Of a stretch of 64,000 nt of DNA, positions 44,245 to 52,424 are shown piece after piece. Under the pieces are notes generated by a model that saw only the letters and a list, made by a program, of their open reading frames with translations, did not search any database and was not told the DNA's origin. The DNA lies in contig CANLMR010000006.1 of the NCBI GenBank assembly GCA_947492185.1, positions 148,277-212,276 on the forward strand. Reading direction: 5' to 3'. The position numbers were made by a program, and so were the translations under genes. Origin of the DNA: an uncultured Tenacibaculum sp. GTDB taxonomy: Bacteria; Bacteroidota; Bacteroidia; Flavobacteriales; Flavobacteriaceae. Every line of letters begins with the position of its first letter. The first letter of the stretch is position 1.

Positions 44245-45243
44245 TTGAAAACTGCTGTAGTCATATTAAATTGGAACGGTAAACAATTACTTGAACAGTT
44301 TCTCCCATCTATTGTAAATTATAATGAAGGAGATACTGAAATTTACGTTGCTGACAATGCTTCTACTGATGATTCTATTAATTTTGTTAAAGCTAACTTT
44401 CCTTCAGTAAAGATTGTTGTAAACAATGAAAATGGTGGATACGCAAAAGGGTATAACGATGCTTTACAACACATTCAAGCAGATATTTATTGCTTAATAA
44501 ATTCAGATATTGAAGTTACTCCAAATTGGCTGCAACCAATAATTGAGGTTTTCGAAAATGAGCCAAATACAGCTATTATCCAACCAAAATTATTGGATTT
44601 TAAAAACAAGGAAAAATTTGAATATGCTGGTGCTGGCGGTGGTTTTGTAGATTATTTCGGATATCCATATTGTAGAGGACGTGTTTTTAACTTTTTAGAA
44701 AAAGACAATGGTCAGTTTGATGATATTTCAGAAATATTTTGGGCATCTGGAGCTTGCTTTTTTATTAGAAGCGAGGTGTTTCATAAATTAAATGGTTTTG
44801 ATGAACACTACTTTGCACATCAAGAAGAAATAGATTTATGTTGGCGTTCACAAAACGAAGGTTATGATGTTAAATATGTAGGAGCCTCAACCGTTTATCA
44901 TGTCGGTGGTGCCACTTTACAAGAATCTAATCCAAGAAAAACATTTTTAAATTTTAGAAATAGTTTATTTACTATTTTAAAAAATGTTCCAAGAAAAAAT
45001 TTAATTCAAGTAATTTTTATTCGTTTAGTTTTAGATGGTATTGCTGGTTTAAAATTCATTTTGGAGTTAAGACCAGTACATACATGGTCTGTATTAAAAG
45101 CCCACCTAAGCTTTTACAAAAACTTAAGAAAGTTTATTAAAAAGAGAAGACAAATTCAACGAAAATCGAACTATAGTATTCATACTTCTGTTGTTTGGCA
45201 ACATTTTGTTTTAGGAAAAACAGAGTTTAAAAAACTCCAATAA
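44245..45243 (+). CDS. Family 2 glycosyltransferase
   Basis: 332 residues, start at TTG 44245; no ATG in frame before the essential first strand 'MKTAVVILNWNGKQLL'. GT-A fold with 'VADNASTDDS', 'ENGGYAKGYNDAL', the metal-binding 'CLINSDIEVTPNW', 'WASGACFFIRSEVF' and 'EEIDLCWRSQNEGY'. Similar to rhamnosyl/galactosyl transferases of polysaccharide synthesis; donor and acceptor cannot be told. C-terminal amphipathic helices ('LIQVIFIRLVLDGIAGLKFIL') suggest membrane association. Followed by two repeat copies. Confidence 0.93.
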   Translation: MKTAVVILNWNGKQLLEQFLPSIVNYNEGDTEIYVADNASTDDSINFVKANFPSVKIVVNNENGGYAKGYNDALQHIQADIYCLINSDIEVTPNWLQPIIEVFENEPNTAIIQPKLLDFKNKEKFEYAGAGGGFVDYFGYPYCRGRVFNFLEKDNGQFDDISEIFWASGACFFIRSEVFHKLNGFDEHYFAHQEEIDLCWRSQNEGYDVKYVGASTVYHVGGATLQESNPRKTFLNFRNSLFTILKNVPRKNLIQVIFIRLVLDGIAGLKFILELRPVHTWSVLKAHLSFYKNLRKFIKKRRQIQRKSNYSIHTSVVWQHFVLGKTEFKKLQ

Positions 45244-45266
45244 ATAGAATTTAATCTAAAAACAAA

Positions 45267-45361
45267 CGTCATTCCGGTCTCGAAAAATCGGGAAAAGGAA
45301 TCTCATAAACTTTAAGTTAATAATTTAGAGATTACTTCAAACTAAAGTTTTCGTAATGACG
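45267..45361. repeat. Dispersed palindromic repeat, copy 3
   Basis: Begins CGTCATTCCGGTCTCG and ends TTTTCGTAATGACG; the ends are inverted and the middle contains AATCTC ... GAGATT, the same words as copy 1. Confidence 0.75.
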
Positions 45362-45412
45362 TAAAGTTTATTTTTATTAGGCTTTATTTTTATATTATAA
45401 TTAATATTTTAG

Positions 45413-45495
45413 CGTCATTCCGAATTTATTTCGAAATCCCATAATACTATTAAATACTATTTATATTGAGAACCTGAAATAAATTCAGGTTGACG
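45413..45495. repeat. Dispersed palindromic repeat, copy 4
   Basis: CGTCATTCCGAATTTATTTC at the left and GAAATAAATTCAGGTTGACG at the right are near-perfect inverted ends of about 20 bp. Lies next to copy 3, 51 bp away. Confidence 0.8.
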
Positions 45496-45503
45496 TTTTT
45501 ATA

Positions 45504-45974
45504 TTATGTATTTTTCACAGATATATAAATCGGAACTTTAGTATCTTCTGAAGGGATAACATTTTCAGGATAAATTTCAAAATCAGCTTGATATTCTCGG
45601 TTCAATTCTGACTGCCAAATTTCCATCCATTTATTATAAACAATATTATCATTTAATTTTCCTTCTGCAATAAACTCTTCATAAGAGGTTGCTGGAATTT
45701 CTAATGCTGACATCTCTGAAGGCACTTCATTTAAACTGTAAACTTTACAGCCTATAATCATATCATAAGCTCCTCTATAATCACTTTCGTAATTTGTATA
45801 AATTGCATACAAATCATTTTTCTCTTTATTTGGAATTTTCTCTCTTATATTTTTAGTCATAAATTGTTCCCACAACGCAGGAATGTCTTTAGCGGCTTGC
45901 ATATTTTCATTAGTGGTTCTTACTTTAATTCCTATTACTTTAAAAGAATTCATTCGTGTTGTTTTCATTATCAT
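45504..45974 (-). CDS. GyrI-like small-molecule-binding protein
   Basis: 156 residues (ATG at 45974; a second ATG two codons later is equally possible). Pattern 'FKVIGIKVRTTNENMQAAKDIPALWEQF', 'IYTNYESDYRGAYDMIIGCKV' and 'WMEIWQSELNREYQADFEIY' (partly quoted) is that of standalone effector-binding domains (Cass2/GyrI-like). These bind lipophilic cations or act as regulators' sensor parts. It follows the WYL regulator gene by 33 bp on the same strand and may supply it with a ligand or be its target. Confidence 0.88.
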   Translation of the reverse strand: MIMKTTRMNSFKVIGIKVRTTNENMQAAKDIPALWEQFMTKNIREKIPNKEKNDLYAIYTNYESDYRGAYDMIIGCKVYSLNEVPSEMSALEIPATSYEEFIAEGKLNDNIVYNKWMEIWQSELNREYQADFEIYPENVIPSEDTKVPIYISVKNT

Positions 45975-46007
45975 TATTTTTAGTTACAACACAAAATTAT
46001 TGAGCAA

Positions 46008-46730
46008 CTATGTCAACGGTTTGTCAGGGGTGTTTGATAAATTTTTGACGCACTCTTCGAAGTACTCTTGTAAAGTCATTTCATGTGGAGTAAAACGTTC
46101 ATGAAGTAATGATATATTCTCAATATAATCGATTCGAAAAACTCTAAAGCTTTTTCTTAACCTACAGTAAGCTACTAATAACCAATTCTCATTGGTACTA
46201 TACAATGCGAAAGGCTCAATTATTCTCTTGGTAAATTCACCTCCAATTGAGTTATAGCTGATTTGAGTTAGCTGAAAATTAGTGATTGCAGATTGAATCT
46301 TAGCTAAATTTGAACTTGTAATTTCATTTTTTGGATTATATCTAAAAGCAATTCTTTCTGATAATAAATTTATTTTTTCTTTTTGAGCGGAACGAAAAAC
46401 AGATTTGATTTTTGTTATAGCACTTTGATAAGCTTCTACCAAAGATTTATCTTTATTTTTATTAATAAGGTGTTCTGCAGTAATTAATGCGTTTGCTTCT
46501 TCTTCAGAAAACATAACTGGAGGTAAATTATAACCTTCCATTAAAGAGTATCCTTTTCCTTCTTCCGTGAAAACGGGAATTCCGGAAGCTTCCAATGTTC
46601 TAATATCCCGATAAATAGTTCTAACACTTACATTATACTTTGCAGCTAATTCTGTAGCTGTTACTATCTTTTTAGATTGTAAATGAGTTAAAATTGCAGT
46701 AAGCCTGGATATACGAGGTTTATTTTTCAT
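46008..46730 (-). CDS. HTH/WYL-domain transcriptional regulator (YafY type)
   Basis: 240 residues. N-terminal helix-turn-helix of the HTH_11 type 'TATELAAKYNVSVRTIYRDIRTLEASGIPV', quoted in part as 'VSVRTIYRDIRTL', then a middle linker and a WYL sensor domain with 'TNENWLLVAYCRLRKSFRVFRIDYI' (WLLxAYC instead of WYLxAxC). Such regulators control DNA-damage, phage-defence or catabolic genes. Its start overlaps the end of the CREST-hydrolase gene by 11 bp, so these are translated from one message; the likely target is its own operon. Confidence 0.92.
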   Translation of the reverse strand: MKNKPRISRLTAILTHLQSKKIVTATELAAKYNVSVRTIYRDIRTLEASGIPVFTEEGKGYSLMEGYNLPPVMFSEEEANALITAEHLINKNKDKSLVEAYQSAITKIKSVFRSAQKEKINLLSERIAFRYNPKNEITSSNLAKIQSAITNFQLTQISYNSIGGEFTKRIIEPFALYSTNENWLLVAYCRLRKSFRVFRIDYIENISLLHERFTPHEMTLQEYFEECVKNLSNTPDKPLT

Positions 46731-47421
46731 CTAATAAAAATTCGTTATCCTTATAAATATAATTCAGGAGAAAAAATACAGCTATACCTCCAAATGTATG
46801 CCAAAGCCAATGTGTTCCCATTGGTAAAACGGGATCTAAATCTCCTTTTACTACAAGATTATCTAGTGTTCTAAAAGTAACTGCAAGTGCAAAAACCAAG
46901 AATCCAATTAAAATCAATTTTGCGTTTTTCCAGTTGGTTAAATATGCATACCAAATAAATGGACCAACTACAGTTAAAGCTGTAATAAAATAACCAAAAG
47001 AAATGCGATATGTATTTGGTATTGGAAGCATTCTAGGAATAATAGATAACGTAAGAATTCCTAAAAACAATAAAATCCTCATCCACCATTTTTTCTTTAT
47101 TTTTCCAATAAAATAAATAATCCCTCCTAAACAAACTATCATTATAGGTAGCCAATCAAGTACTAACCAGAACTCATGACTTCTAGTTCCATGAAACATA
47201 GTTCCTCCTATCCAACTGATAAAAATTACAGGAATAGCAAATAAAAAAAATGGATGTTGTTTGGGTACTTTGTAGATTTTATGCCCAAAATAAATCAGAA
47301 TTACAATAAAAATTAAATTACTAAACGTATTAAAAGGTTCAACAGGTAATCTTCCTTCTATCGTTTCTTGATAAATAGGTCCACTGTCATTAGGAAATTT
47401 TAATAAAAATCTAAATAACAT
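46720..47421 (-). CDS. CREST-superfamily (alkaline-ceramidase-like) membrane protein
   Basis: 233 residues, seven predicted membrane helices. The metal-hydrolase residues of the CREST superfamily (alkaline ceramidase, PAQR, Per1) appear in order: Glu/Asn/Ser in 'VEPFNTFSNLIF', Ser/Gly-His-Asp in 'GGTMFHGTRSHEFWLVLDWLPIM', and HxxxH in 'MGTHWLWHTFGG'. This predicts an intramembrane zinc-dependent amide or ester hydrolase. Sphingolipids exist in many Bacteroidota, so a ceramide-type substrate is possible but not shown. It overlaps YciO upstream and the WYL regulator downstream by 11 bp each. Confidence 0.75.
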   Translation of the reverse strand: MLFRFLLKFPNDSGPIYQETIEGRLPVEPFNTFSNLIFIVILIYFGHKIYKVPKQHPFFLFAIPVIFISWIGGTMFHGTRSHEFWLVLDWLPIMIVCLGGIIYFIGKIKKKWWMRILLFLGILTLSIIPRMLPIPNTYRISFGYFITALTVVGPFIWYAYLTNWKNAKLILIGFLVFALAVTFRTLDNLVVKGDLDPVLPMGTHWLWHTFGGIAVFFLLNYIYKDNEFLLDEK

Positions 47422-48031
47422 CGATACTACCTTTACCTTCTCTTATAATTTCTGGTTCATCTTGAGTTAAATCGATTACTGTCGATGCATAGTTATCACC
47501 ATATCCGCCATCTATAACTAGATCAACAATATTCTGCCATTTTTCAAATATCAATTCTGGATCTGTTGTATATTCAATAACTTCATCTTCATCATGAATA
47601 GAAGTAGACACAATAGGATTCCCTAGTTGTTCAACAATAGTTCTAGCTATATTATTATCCGGAATACGAATACCAACTGTTTTCCTTTTTTTAAACACTT
47701 TTGGCAAGTTTGTACTTCCTGGTAACACAAATGTATATGGCCCTGGTAAAGCTCTCCTTAGAATCTTATATACAGGTGTAGAGATTTGTTTCACATAATC
47801 AGACAAATGGCTTAAATCATTACAAACAAATGAGAAATTGGCTTTTTCTAATTTTACACCTTTTATTTTAGCGATTTTTTCAAGAGCTTTAGTATTGGTA
47901 ATATCACACCCCAATCCGTAAACAGTATCTGTAGGATAAATAACTAATCCTCCAGATTGTAAAACTTTTACAACCTTTTCAATTTCTTTTGGATTTGGAT
48001 TTTCATTATAAATCTTAATAAACTGTGCCAT
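47411..48031 (-). CDS. Sua5/YciO/YrdC-type protein, L-threonylcarbamoyladenylate synthase family
   Basis: 206 residues from the ATG at 48031, the same size as E. coli YciO; the ORF-track start 14 codons upstream is not supported by the conserved N-terminus. 'GGLVIYPTDTVYGLGCDI', 'KGVKLEKANFSFVCNDLSHLSDYVKQ', 'PGPYTFVLPGS' and 'RKTVGIRIPDNNIARTI' are family signatures. 'FSFVCND' instead of the KxRxKP-type Sua5 pattern points to YciO, which is linked to RNA modification (t6A-like) but differs in activity from TsaC. First gene of an overlapping four-gene cluster. Confidence 0.93.
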   Translation of the reverse strand: MAQFIKIYNENPNPKEIEKVVKVLQSGGLVIYPTDTVYGLGCDITNTKALEKIAKIKGVKLEKANFSFVCNDLSHLSDYVKQISTPVYKILRRALPGPYTFVLPGSTNLPKVFKKRKTVGIRIPDNNIARTIVEQLGNPIVSTSIHDEDEVIEYTTDPELIFEKWQNIVDLVIDGGYGDNYASTVIDLTQDEPEIIREGKGSIDVI

Positions 48032-48057
48032 CTTTCTTTTGCTAGGTTTTAAAAATA

Positions 48058-48088
48058 AAAAAACTTCCAACAAAAATGTTGGAAGTTT
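48058..48088 (-). terminator. Terminator of the two-component operon
   Basis: AAACTTCCAAC / GTTGGAAGTTT with T-rich minus-strand tail, just after the response regulator stop. Confidence 0.9.
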
Positions 48089-48105
48089 AAAATATTTTCA
48101 AGTAG

Positions 48106-48807
48106 TTATGCTTCGTTTTCGATAAGTCTGAAACCTTCACCATGGATATTTAAAATTTCAACTTGTTCGTCTAACTTTAAATACTTCCTCAGTTTGGCTA
48201 TATAGACATCCATACTTCTAGATGTAAAATAATTATCATCTCTCCATATTTTTGTTAATGCAAGCTCTCTTGGCATTAAATCATTCTTATGAATAGCTAA
48301 CATTCTTAAAAGCTTACTTTCTTTTGGAGATAATTTTTGGGGATCGTCTCCATTAAAAGAAAGGTGTCTTAATTTAGAATTAAAAGCGAATCTTCCAATA
48401 GTAAATTCAAACTGATCATCATCTTTAGATTTTTCAGTTTCTTTACGTTGAAGAATTGCTTTAATCTTGTGTAATAAAACCTCTGAATCAAAAGGTTTAT
48501 TCAAATAGTCATCTGCTCCTACTTGATATCCTTTTAATACATCTTCTTTTAACGTTTTAGCTGTTAAAAAAATAATTGGCACTTCTTTATTTGTTGACCT
48601 GATGTCTTCAGCTAAAGAAAAACCATCTTTTCTTGGCATCATAACGTCTAATATGCATAAATCATACTCAGAATTTTTAAACATAATTAAACCTTCAATA
48701 CCGTCTTTAGCATGTGTTACATTGTAATCATTTAATGCTAAATAATCTTTTAAGACTGTTCCAAAATTTGGATCATCTTCTACTAATAGAATTTTTCTTG
48801 TTCCCAT
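48106..48807 (-). CDS. OmpR-family response regulator (RprY-like)
   Basis: 233 residues. Receiver domain with the acidic pocket 'ILLVEDDPNFG', phospho-acceptor Asp in 'YDLCILDVMMPRKDGF', Thr in 'IIFLTAKT' and Lys in 'NKPFDSEVLL'; then an OmpR/PhoB winged helix with 'LSPKESKLLRMLAIHKNDL' and 'SRSMDVYIAKLRKYLKLDE'. It pairs with the sensor kinase 17 bp upstream. Length and order match RprX/RprY of Bacteroides; in Flavobacteriia the same pair sits next to coaE. Regulon unknown. Confidence 0.95.
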   Translation of the reverse strand: MGTRKILLVEDDPNFGTVLKDYLALNDYNVTHAKDGIEGLIMFKNSEYDLCILDVMMPRKDGFSLAEDIRSTNKEVPIIFLTAKTLKEDVLKGYQVGADDYLNKPFDSEVLLHKIKAILQRKETEKSKDDDQFEFTIGRFAFNSKLRHLSFNGDDPQKLSPKESKLLRMLAIHKNDLMPRELALTKIWRDDNYFTSRSMDVYIAKLRKYLKLDEQVEILNIHGEGFRLIENEA

Positions 48808-48824
48808 TTATGTACCCTTCAAAT

Positions 48825-50393
48825 TTATATTAATGGTAATTTTACTGTAAACGTACTCCCTTTCCCTTTTTCACTTTCCACGTAAACGGTTCCGTGATGG
48901 TTGTCTACAATTTCCTTCACATAAGCTAAACCTAGTCCATGACCTTTAACATTGTGAATATTTCCCTTATGTTCTCTGTAAAATTTATTGAAAACATATT
49001 TTTGAGCATTTTTACTCATTCCAATTCCTTCATCTTTAATCTTAAAAATGAAAAATTTATTCGTATTTTCTGTATATACATTTATTTTAGGTGCTTCATC
49101 TGAATATTTTATAGCATTTTCTAACATATTTACCATAACATTCGTTAAATGAAACTTATTCCCTAAAACCTCAGACGATATTGCATTAAATTGCACATCT
49201 ATAGCACCTTGCTTATCTGAAACTAACAAGCTCACATGATCAATAGCCTCCTCTATTATGTCGTGAATTTCTACAGCTTCTTTCGTAATATCAATCTGAT
49301 TCTTTTCTAATTTAGATATTCTAAGAACATTTTCTACCTGACCATGCATACGTTTGTTCTCATCTCTAATCATCTGAACGTAACGTTTTACTTTATCTTC
49401 ATCATTAATTATCTTAGGGTTTTTAATAGCATCTAAAGCTAAATTTATTGTAGCGATAGGTGTTTTAAATTCATGCGTCATATTATTGATGAAATCTGTC
49501 TTTATTTCAGAAATTTTCTTTTGACGTATTAATTGATATAATGAAGTTGAAAATGCGGCAATAATTATTCCTATAAATAGAATTGATAATAATAATGCTT
49601 TTATCATACTAGAAAGCAAGTTTTTTCTTTCATCTGGAAAAGAAACATATAGCTTATAATTACTATTTCCTTTATCATCTTCAAAAAGTGGAAAAAAATA
49701 ATTATCCTCTTCATCAATTTTAAAATACCCAGACTTTATAGGTGTTGCTAGACCTCCTTCATATACACCAAATTTAAATTTTTGTTTGATGTTCATCTTA
49801 GCTAATTCATCTTTCAATGTGTTGTTTAGCTCTCTGCTACTAATTCGTTTATGTATTGGCGTAAATTTTTTATTTTGACTAAATAAATATTCAAATTGGT
49901 CTTTTTCCCAACTAGGATATTCTCTATAAATTGAATATCTATTTTCATCAGTAAAAGTTTTAAACTTACTATCTTCTGTACCATACGTTTTTGTATAAAG
50001 AAAATCTTCTTTACCCGTAAATCGTTTTATAATAATGGTATCATTACCTAAAAAATCGACAGGAATTTTGAAATTCTCTTCCAAAATAGTAGCTCCGAAC
50101 GTAAACTTTTGTTTACTAGCAGTATCTATTTGCTGAAATAAATAATTCTTTATCTCTGCATGAGATCTGGCTTTATTGTTTTCAAAGAACGATCTGTGTT
50201 TATCTACAAACTCATCATACTCTCTTTTCTTAATTCTCTCAGAAGTTTTAGCAAGAGCTATAGTAACATTATTTTCAAATTCTAATTGTTTACTATTCAC
50301 AGCATCATTAACCCAATACAGCTGAACAGCAATAATTCCGATCAACGAAATACTCATCAAAACCACAATTAGAGTAAAAATTCTCCTTCCCAT
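48825..50393 (-). CDS. Sensor histidine kinase (RprX-like)
   Basis: 522 residues. Two membrane helices ('LIVVLMSISLIGIIAVQLYWV' at 8-28 and 'ALLLSILFIGIIIAAFSTSLY' near 265-285) enclose a 230-residue periplasmic sensor domain. HisKA box 'FINNMTHEFKTPIATINLAL' and HATPase motifs 'NMLENAIKYSDE', 'DEGIGMSK' and 'GHGLGLAYVKEIV' are complete. Translationally close to the response regulator gene. The -7 box TACATTTG lies only 4 nt before the ATG, so the mRNA is probably leaderless. Confidence 0.95.
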   Translation of the reverse strand: MGRRIFTLIVVLMSISLIGIIAVQLYWVNDAVNSKQLEFENNVTIALAKTSERIKKREYDEFVDKHRSFFENNKARSHAEIKNYLFQQIDTASKQKFTFGATILEENFKIPVDFLGNDTIIIKRFTGKEDFLYTKTYGTEDSKFKTFTDENRYSIYREYPSWEKDQFEYLFSQNKKFTPIHKRISSRELNNTLKDELAKMNIKQKFKFGVYEGGLATPIKSGYFKIDEEDNYFFPLFEDDKGNSNYKLYVSFPDERKNLLSSMIKALLLSILFIGIIIAAFSTSLYQLIRQKKISEIKTDFINNMTHEFKTPIATINLALDAIKNPKIINDEDKVKRYVQMIRDENKRMHGQVENVLRISKLEKNQIDITKEAVEIHDIIEEAIDHVSLLVSDKQGAIDVQFNAISSEVLGNKFHLTNVMVNMLENAIKYSDEAPKINVYTENTNKFFIFKIKDEGIGMSKNAQKYVFNKFYREHKGNIHNVKGHGLGLAYVKEIVDNHHGTVYVESEKGKGSTFTVKLPLI

Positions 50394-50397
50394 TATT

Positions 50398-50405
50398 CAA
50401 ATGTA
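50398..50405 (-). promoter_or_regulatory. -7 box directly before the sensor kinase gene
   Basis: On the minus strand TACATTTG is followed by AATA and then the ATG at 50393. Confidence 0.45.
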
Positions 50406-50508
50406 CTTTTTTAAGCTAAAGGTAGAAATGCTTTTAACTTAGATTAACAAAGATAATGTGTTTTTAAGAAAAAATTAAGATTTATGTTAAAATATCAACA
50501 ACCGGAGA

Positions 50509-51093
50509 CTAATTTTTTGTTAATTTATTATGAATTTTAACTAACTGTTCTTTAACAGTTGTAATATCCAGATTATGAATCACATAGTGAGACTGAATTG
50601 TTTTCTTTTCATTAAGCCATTGATTCTTTATTCTGTTTTTTACATCTTTTTCACTAGCATTATCTCTTTTCATTACACGTTGAATTCTTAATTTTTCAGG
50701 AGCTGTAACTGTTAATATTTTATCGCAAAAAAGATTACTTCCATTTTCAAAAAGGATAGCATTTTCATACAAAACATAGCTTTTGTCTTCATGTTTTTTA
50801 ACAAAATCTTTTAGATGATTATTCACAACTGGATGAACAATCGAATTAAGTATTTTCAGCTTTTCTTTATTATTAAAAACAATATTAGCTAAGAAAGAAC
50901 GATTTAAAATTCCGTCTTTATATACTTCATTCGTAAATTTTTCTACTAGTTTACTAATAATTTCTTGAGAGGTATTCATCATTTTTTTAGCTTCTTCATC
51001 TGCATAATACACTTTTATATTATTAAATTCAGACAACATTTTTGCAATTGTAGTTTTACCACTACCAATACCACCTGTTAAGCCTACTAACAT
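50509..51093 (-). CDS. coaE: Dephospho-CoA kinase
   Basis: 194 residues; last step of coenzyme A synthesis. P-loop 'VGLTGGIGSGKTTIAKML', 'YYADEEAKKMM' and 'LKILNSIVHPVVNNHL' plus the lid 'RVMKRDNASEKDVKNRI' are intact. It starts 10 bp after the ybbR stop, so both are co-transcribed. Confidence 0.96.
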   Translation of the reverse strand: MLVGLTGGIGSGKTTIAKMLSEFNNIKVYYADEEAKKMMNTSQEIISKLVEKFTNEVYKDGILNRSFLANIVFNNKEKLKILNSIVHPVVNNHLKDFVKKHEDKSYVLYENAILFENGSNLFCDKILTVTAPEKLRIQRVMKRDNASEKDVKNRIKNQWLNEKKTIQSHYVIHNLDITTVKEQLVKIHNKLTKN

Positions 51094-51103
51094 TTTTTAA
51101 ATT

Positions 51104-52036
51104 TTATTTTTGAATTAAAAAATCGATTTTCTGAGGAGAAATTCTCACTGAAGAAACTAAGTTAGATTTTTTCTTAAAATAAGGAACTAAGTATGTTAAT
51201 CCTTTATCTAAAGAAGATTGATAGTCGCATACCACTTCAAAAGAATCTTCAGTAATTTTACTATAATTCTTTAAACCAACTTTGTAAATTACTGTAACTT
51301 TTTTAGGATATACTTTTAAATCTAATTTTAAAGGCATATTAATTATTTTAATAGGTAATTCAAAAGTTCCTTCAGTATATTTATCTATAAAAATTTGAGC
51401 TTCTACATTTTTATCACTTAACTTAATATTTTTAAAGCTTTCTGAAATATTTAAATCAACTTTAATATTTACATCTTCAGAAACATCTTCAAGCTCAAGG
51501 CTATTGGTTGTTAAATTATTTATTGCATCAATTTCATCTTGCGGACCAGAAATTACAACACTATCGGGCTTAATTTTAACACCAGACAAACCATAACCCA
51601 ATTTAAATTTTATTGTATTTGTAAATTTTACAGGTACTTTTTTAGTTCTAAAGGTACCCAAATCCAAATGTATTGTATCATCTAAAACATCTAATAATTC
51701 TAATCCAGATTTTAACTGATTTTGTATTTCTGAACTTTGTTCATCGGTTAACAAATAATATTTTCTCTTTTTTCTTTTATACTTATCAATAGATAATTTT
51801 ATCTTCTTACTAAAAAGATTATTAGAAAAAAGCTTAAAACCATTTCCTTTAATCAGTAATCTAATCTGATTTATTGGAATTTCTCTAAACACTTTTTCTT
51901 GTGGTAATTTTTCATAATCTAAATCGAACACAACTTCTGTTTTATATTCTTTAGATAAATTAATTAAAAACCACATCAAGAAAGAAGCAACTAAGAAACT
52001 TAGAAATATTTTAGGTATGTTTTTTAAAGTCTTCAA
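51104..52036 (-). CDS. YbbR-like domain protein
   Basis: 310 residues with one N-terminal membrane anchor 'IFLSFLVASFLMWFLINLS' and an extracytoplasmic part containing YbbR repeats: 'GLSGVKIKPDSVVISGPQDEIDAI' and 'LELEDVSEDVNIKVDLN' (partly quoted). In Firmicutes YbbR/CdaR regulates the diadenylate cyclase CdaA; no cdaA is in this window. The association with coaE, yajC and nusB is conserved in Flavobacteriia. A terminator after yajC separates it from the upstream genes, so it likely has its own promoter. Confidence 0.9.
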   Translation of the reverse strand: MKTLKNIPKIFLSFLVASFLMWFLINLSKEYKTEVVFDLDYEKLPQEKVFREIPINQIRLLIKGNGFKLFSNNLFSKKIKLSIDKYKRKKRKYYLLTDEQSSEIQNQLKSGLELLDVLDDTIHLDLGTFRTKKVPVKFTNTIKFKLGYGLSGVKIKPDSVVISGPQDEIDAINNLTTNSLELEDVSEDVNIKVDLNISESFKNIKLSDKNVEAQIFIDKYTEGTFELPIKIINMPLKLDLKVYPKKVTVIYKVGLKNYSKITEDSFEVVCDYQSSLDKGLTYLVPYFKKKSNLVSSVRISPQKIDFLIQK

Positions 52037-52066
52037 ATAAAATATTTATTGCAATCTAACCAAAAA

Positions 52067-52093
52067 CAAAAAAGTGAGCAAAAAGCTCACTTT
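52067..52093 (-). terminator. yajC terminator
   Basis: AAAGTGAGC / GCTCACTTT with a five-base loop; the minus-strand side continues as TTTTTTGTTTTTGG. Confidence 0.85.
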
Positions 52094-52115
52094 ATATATT
52101 TAAAAATATTGAAAT

Positions 52116-52424
52116 TTATTTTTCAATTTGTTTCTGTGTAAGCTCCATTGAAATAGCAGCTCTCTCAAATCTAATTTTTCCTGCTCCAGTTTCAATTACA
52201 ACTGTGTTATTCTTATCATTAATTTCAACTATTCTTCCATGAATTCCACTAGTAGTAACCACTTTAGCTCCTTTTTTAATTTCTGCTCTAAACAGTTTTT
52301 CTTTCTTTTGACGGTTTATTTGTGGACGAATCATAAAAAAATATAAAACTCCTAACATTGCTACAAATGGTAACATTTGCATTAAACTACCTGCATCTGC
52401 TTGTAAAATTATTGTTTGTAACAT
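52116..52424 (-). CDS. yajC: Preprotein translocase subunit YajC
   Basis: 102 residues, single N-terminal membrane helix 'MLPFVAMLGVLYFFMIRPQ' followed by the basic 'NRQKKEKLFR' and the conserved barrel 'IKKGAKVVTTSGIHGRIVEI'. It associates with SecDF. Its ATG shares its first base with the last base of the DUF1573 stop codon, a one-base overlap typical of translational coupling. Confidence 0.96.
   Translation of the reverse strand: MLQTIILQADAGSLMQMLPFVAMLGVLYFFMIRPQINRQKKEKLFRAEIKKGAKVVTTSGIHGRIVEINDKNNTVVIETGAGKIRFERAAISMELTQKQIEK

Noticed and set aside
46008-47421. WYL regulator as sign of a phage-defence island
   Set aside because: No nuclease, toxin, methylase or mobile element is nearby; neighbours are metabolic or unknown.
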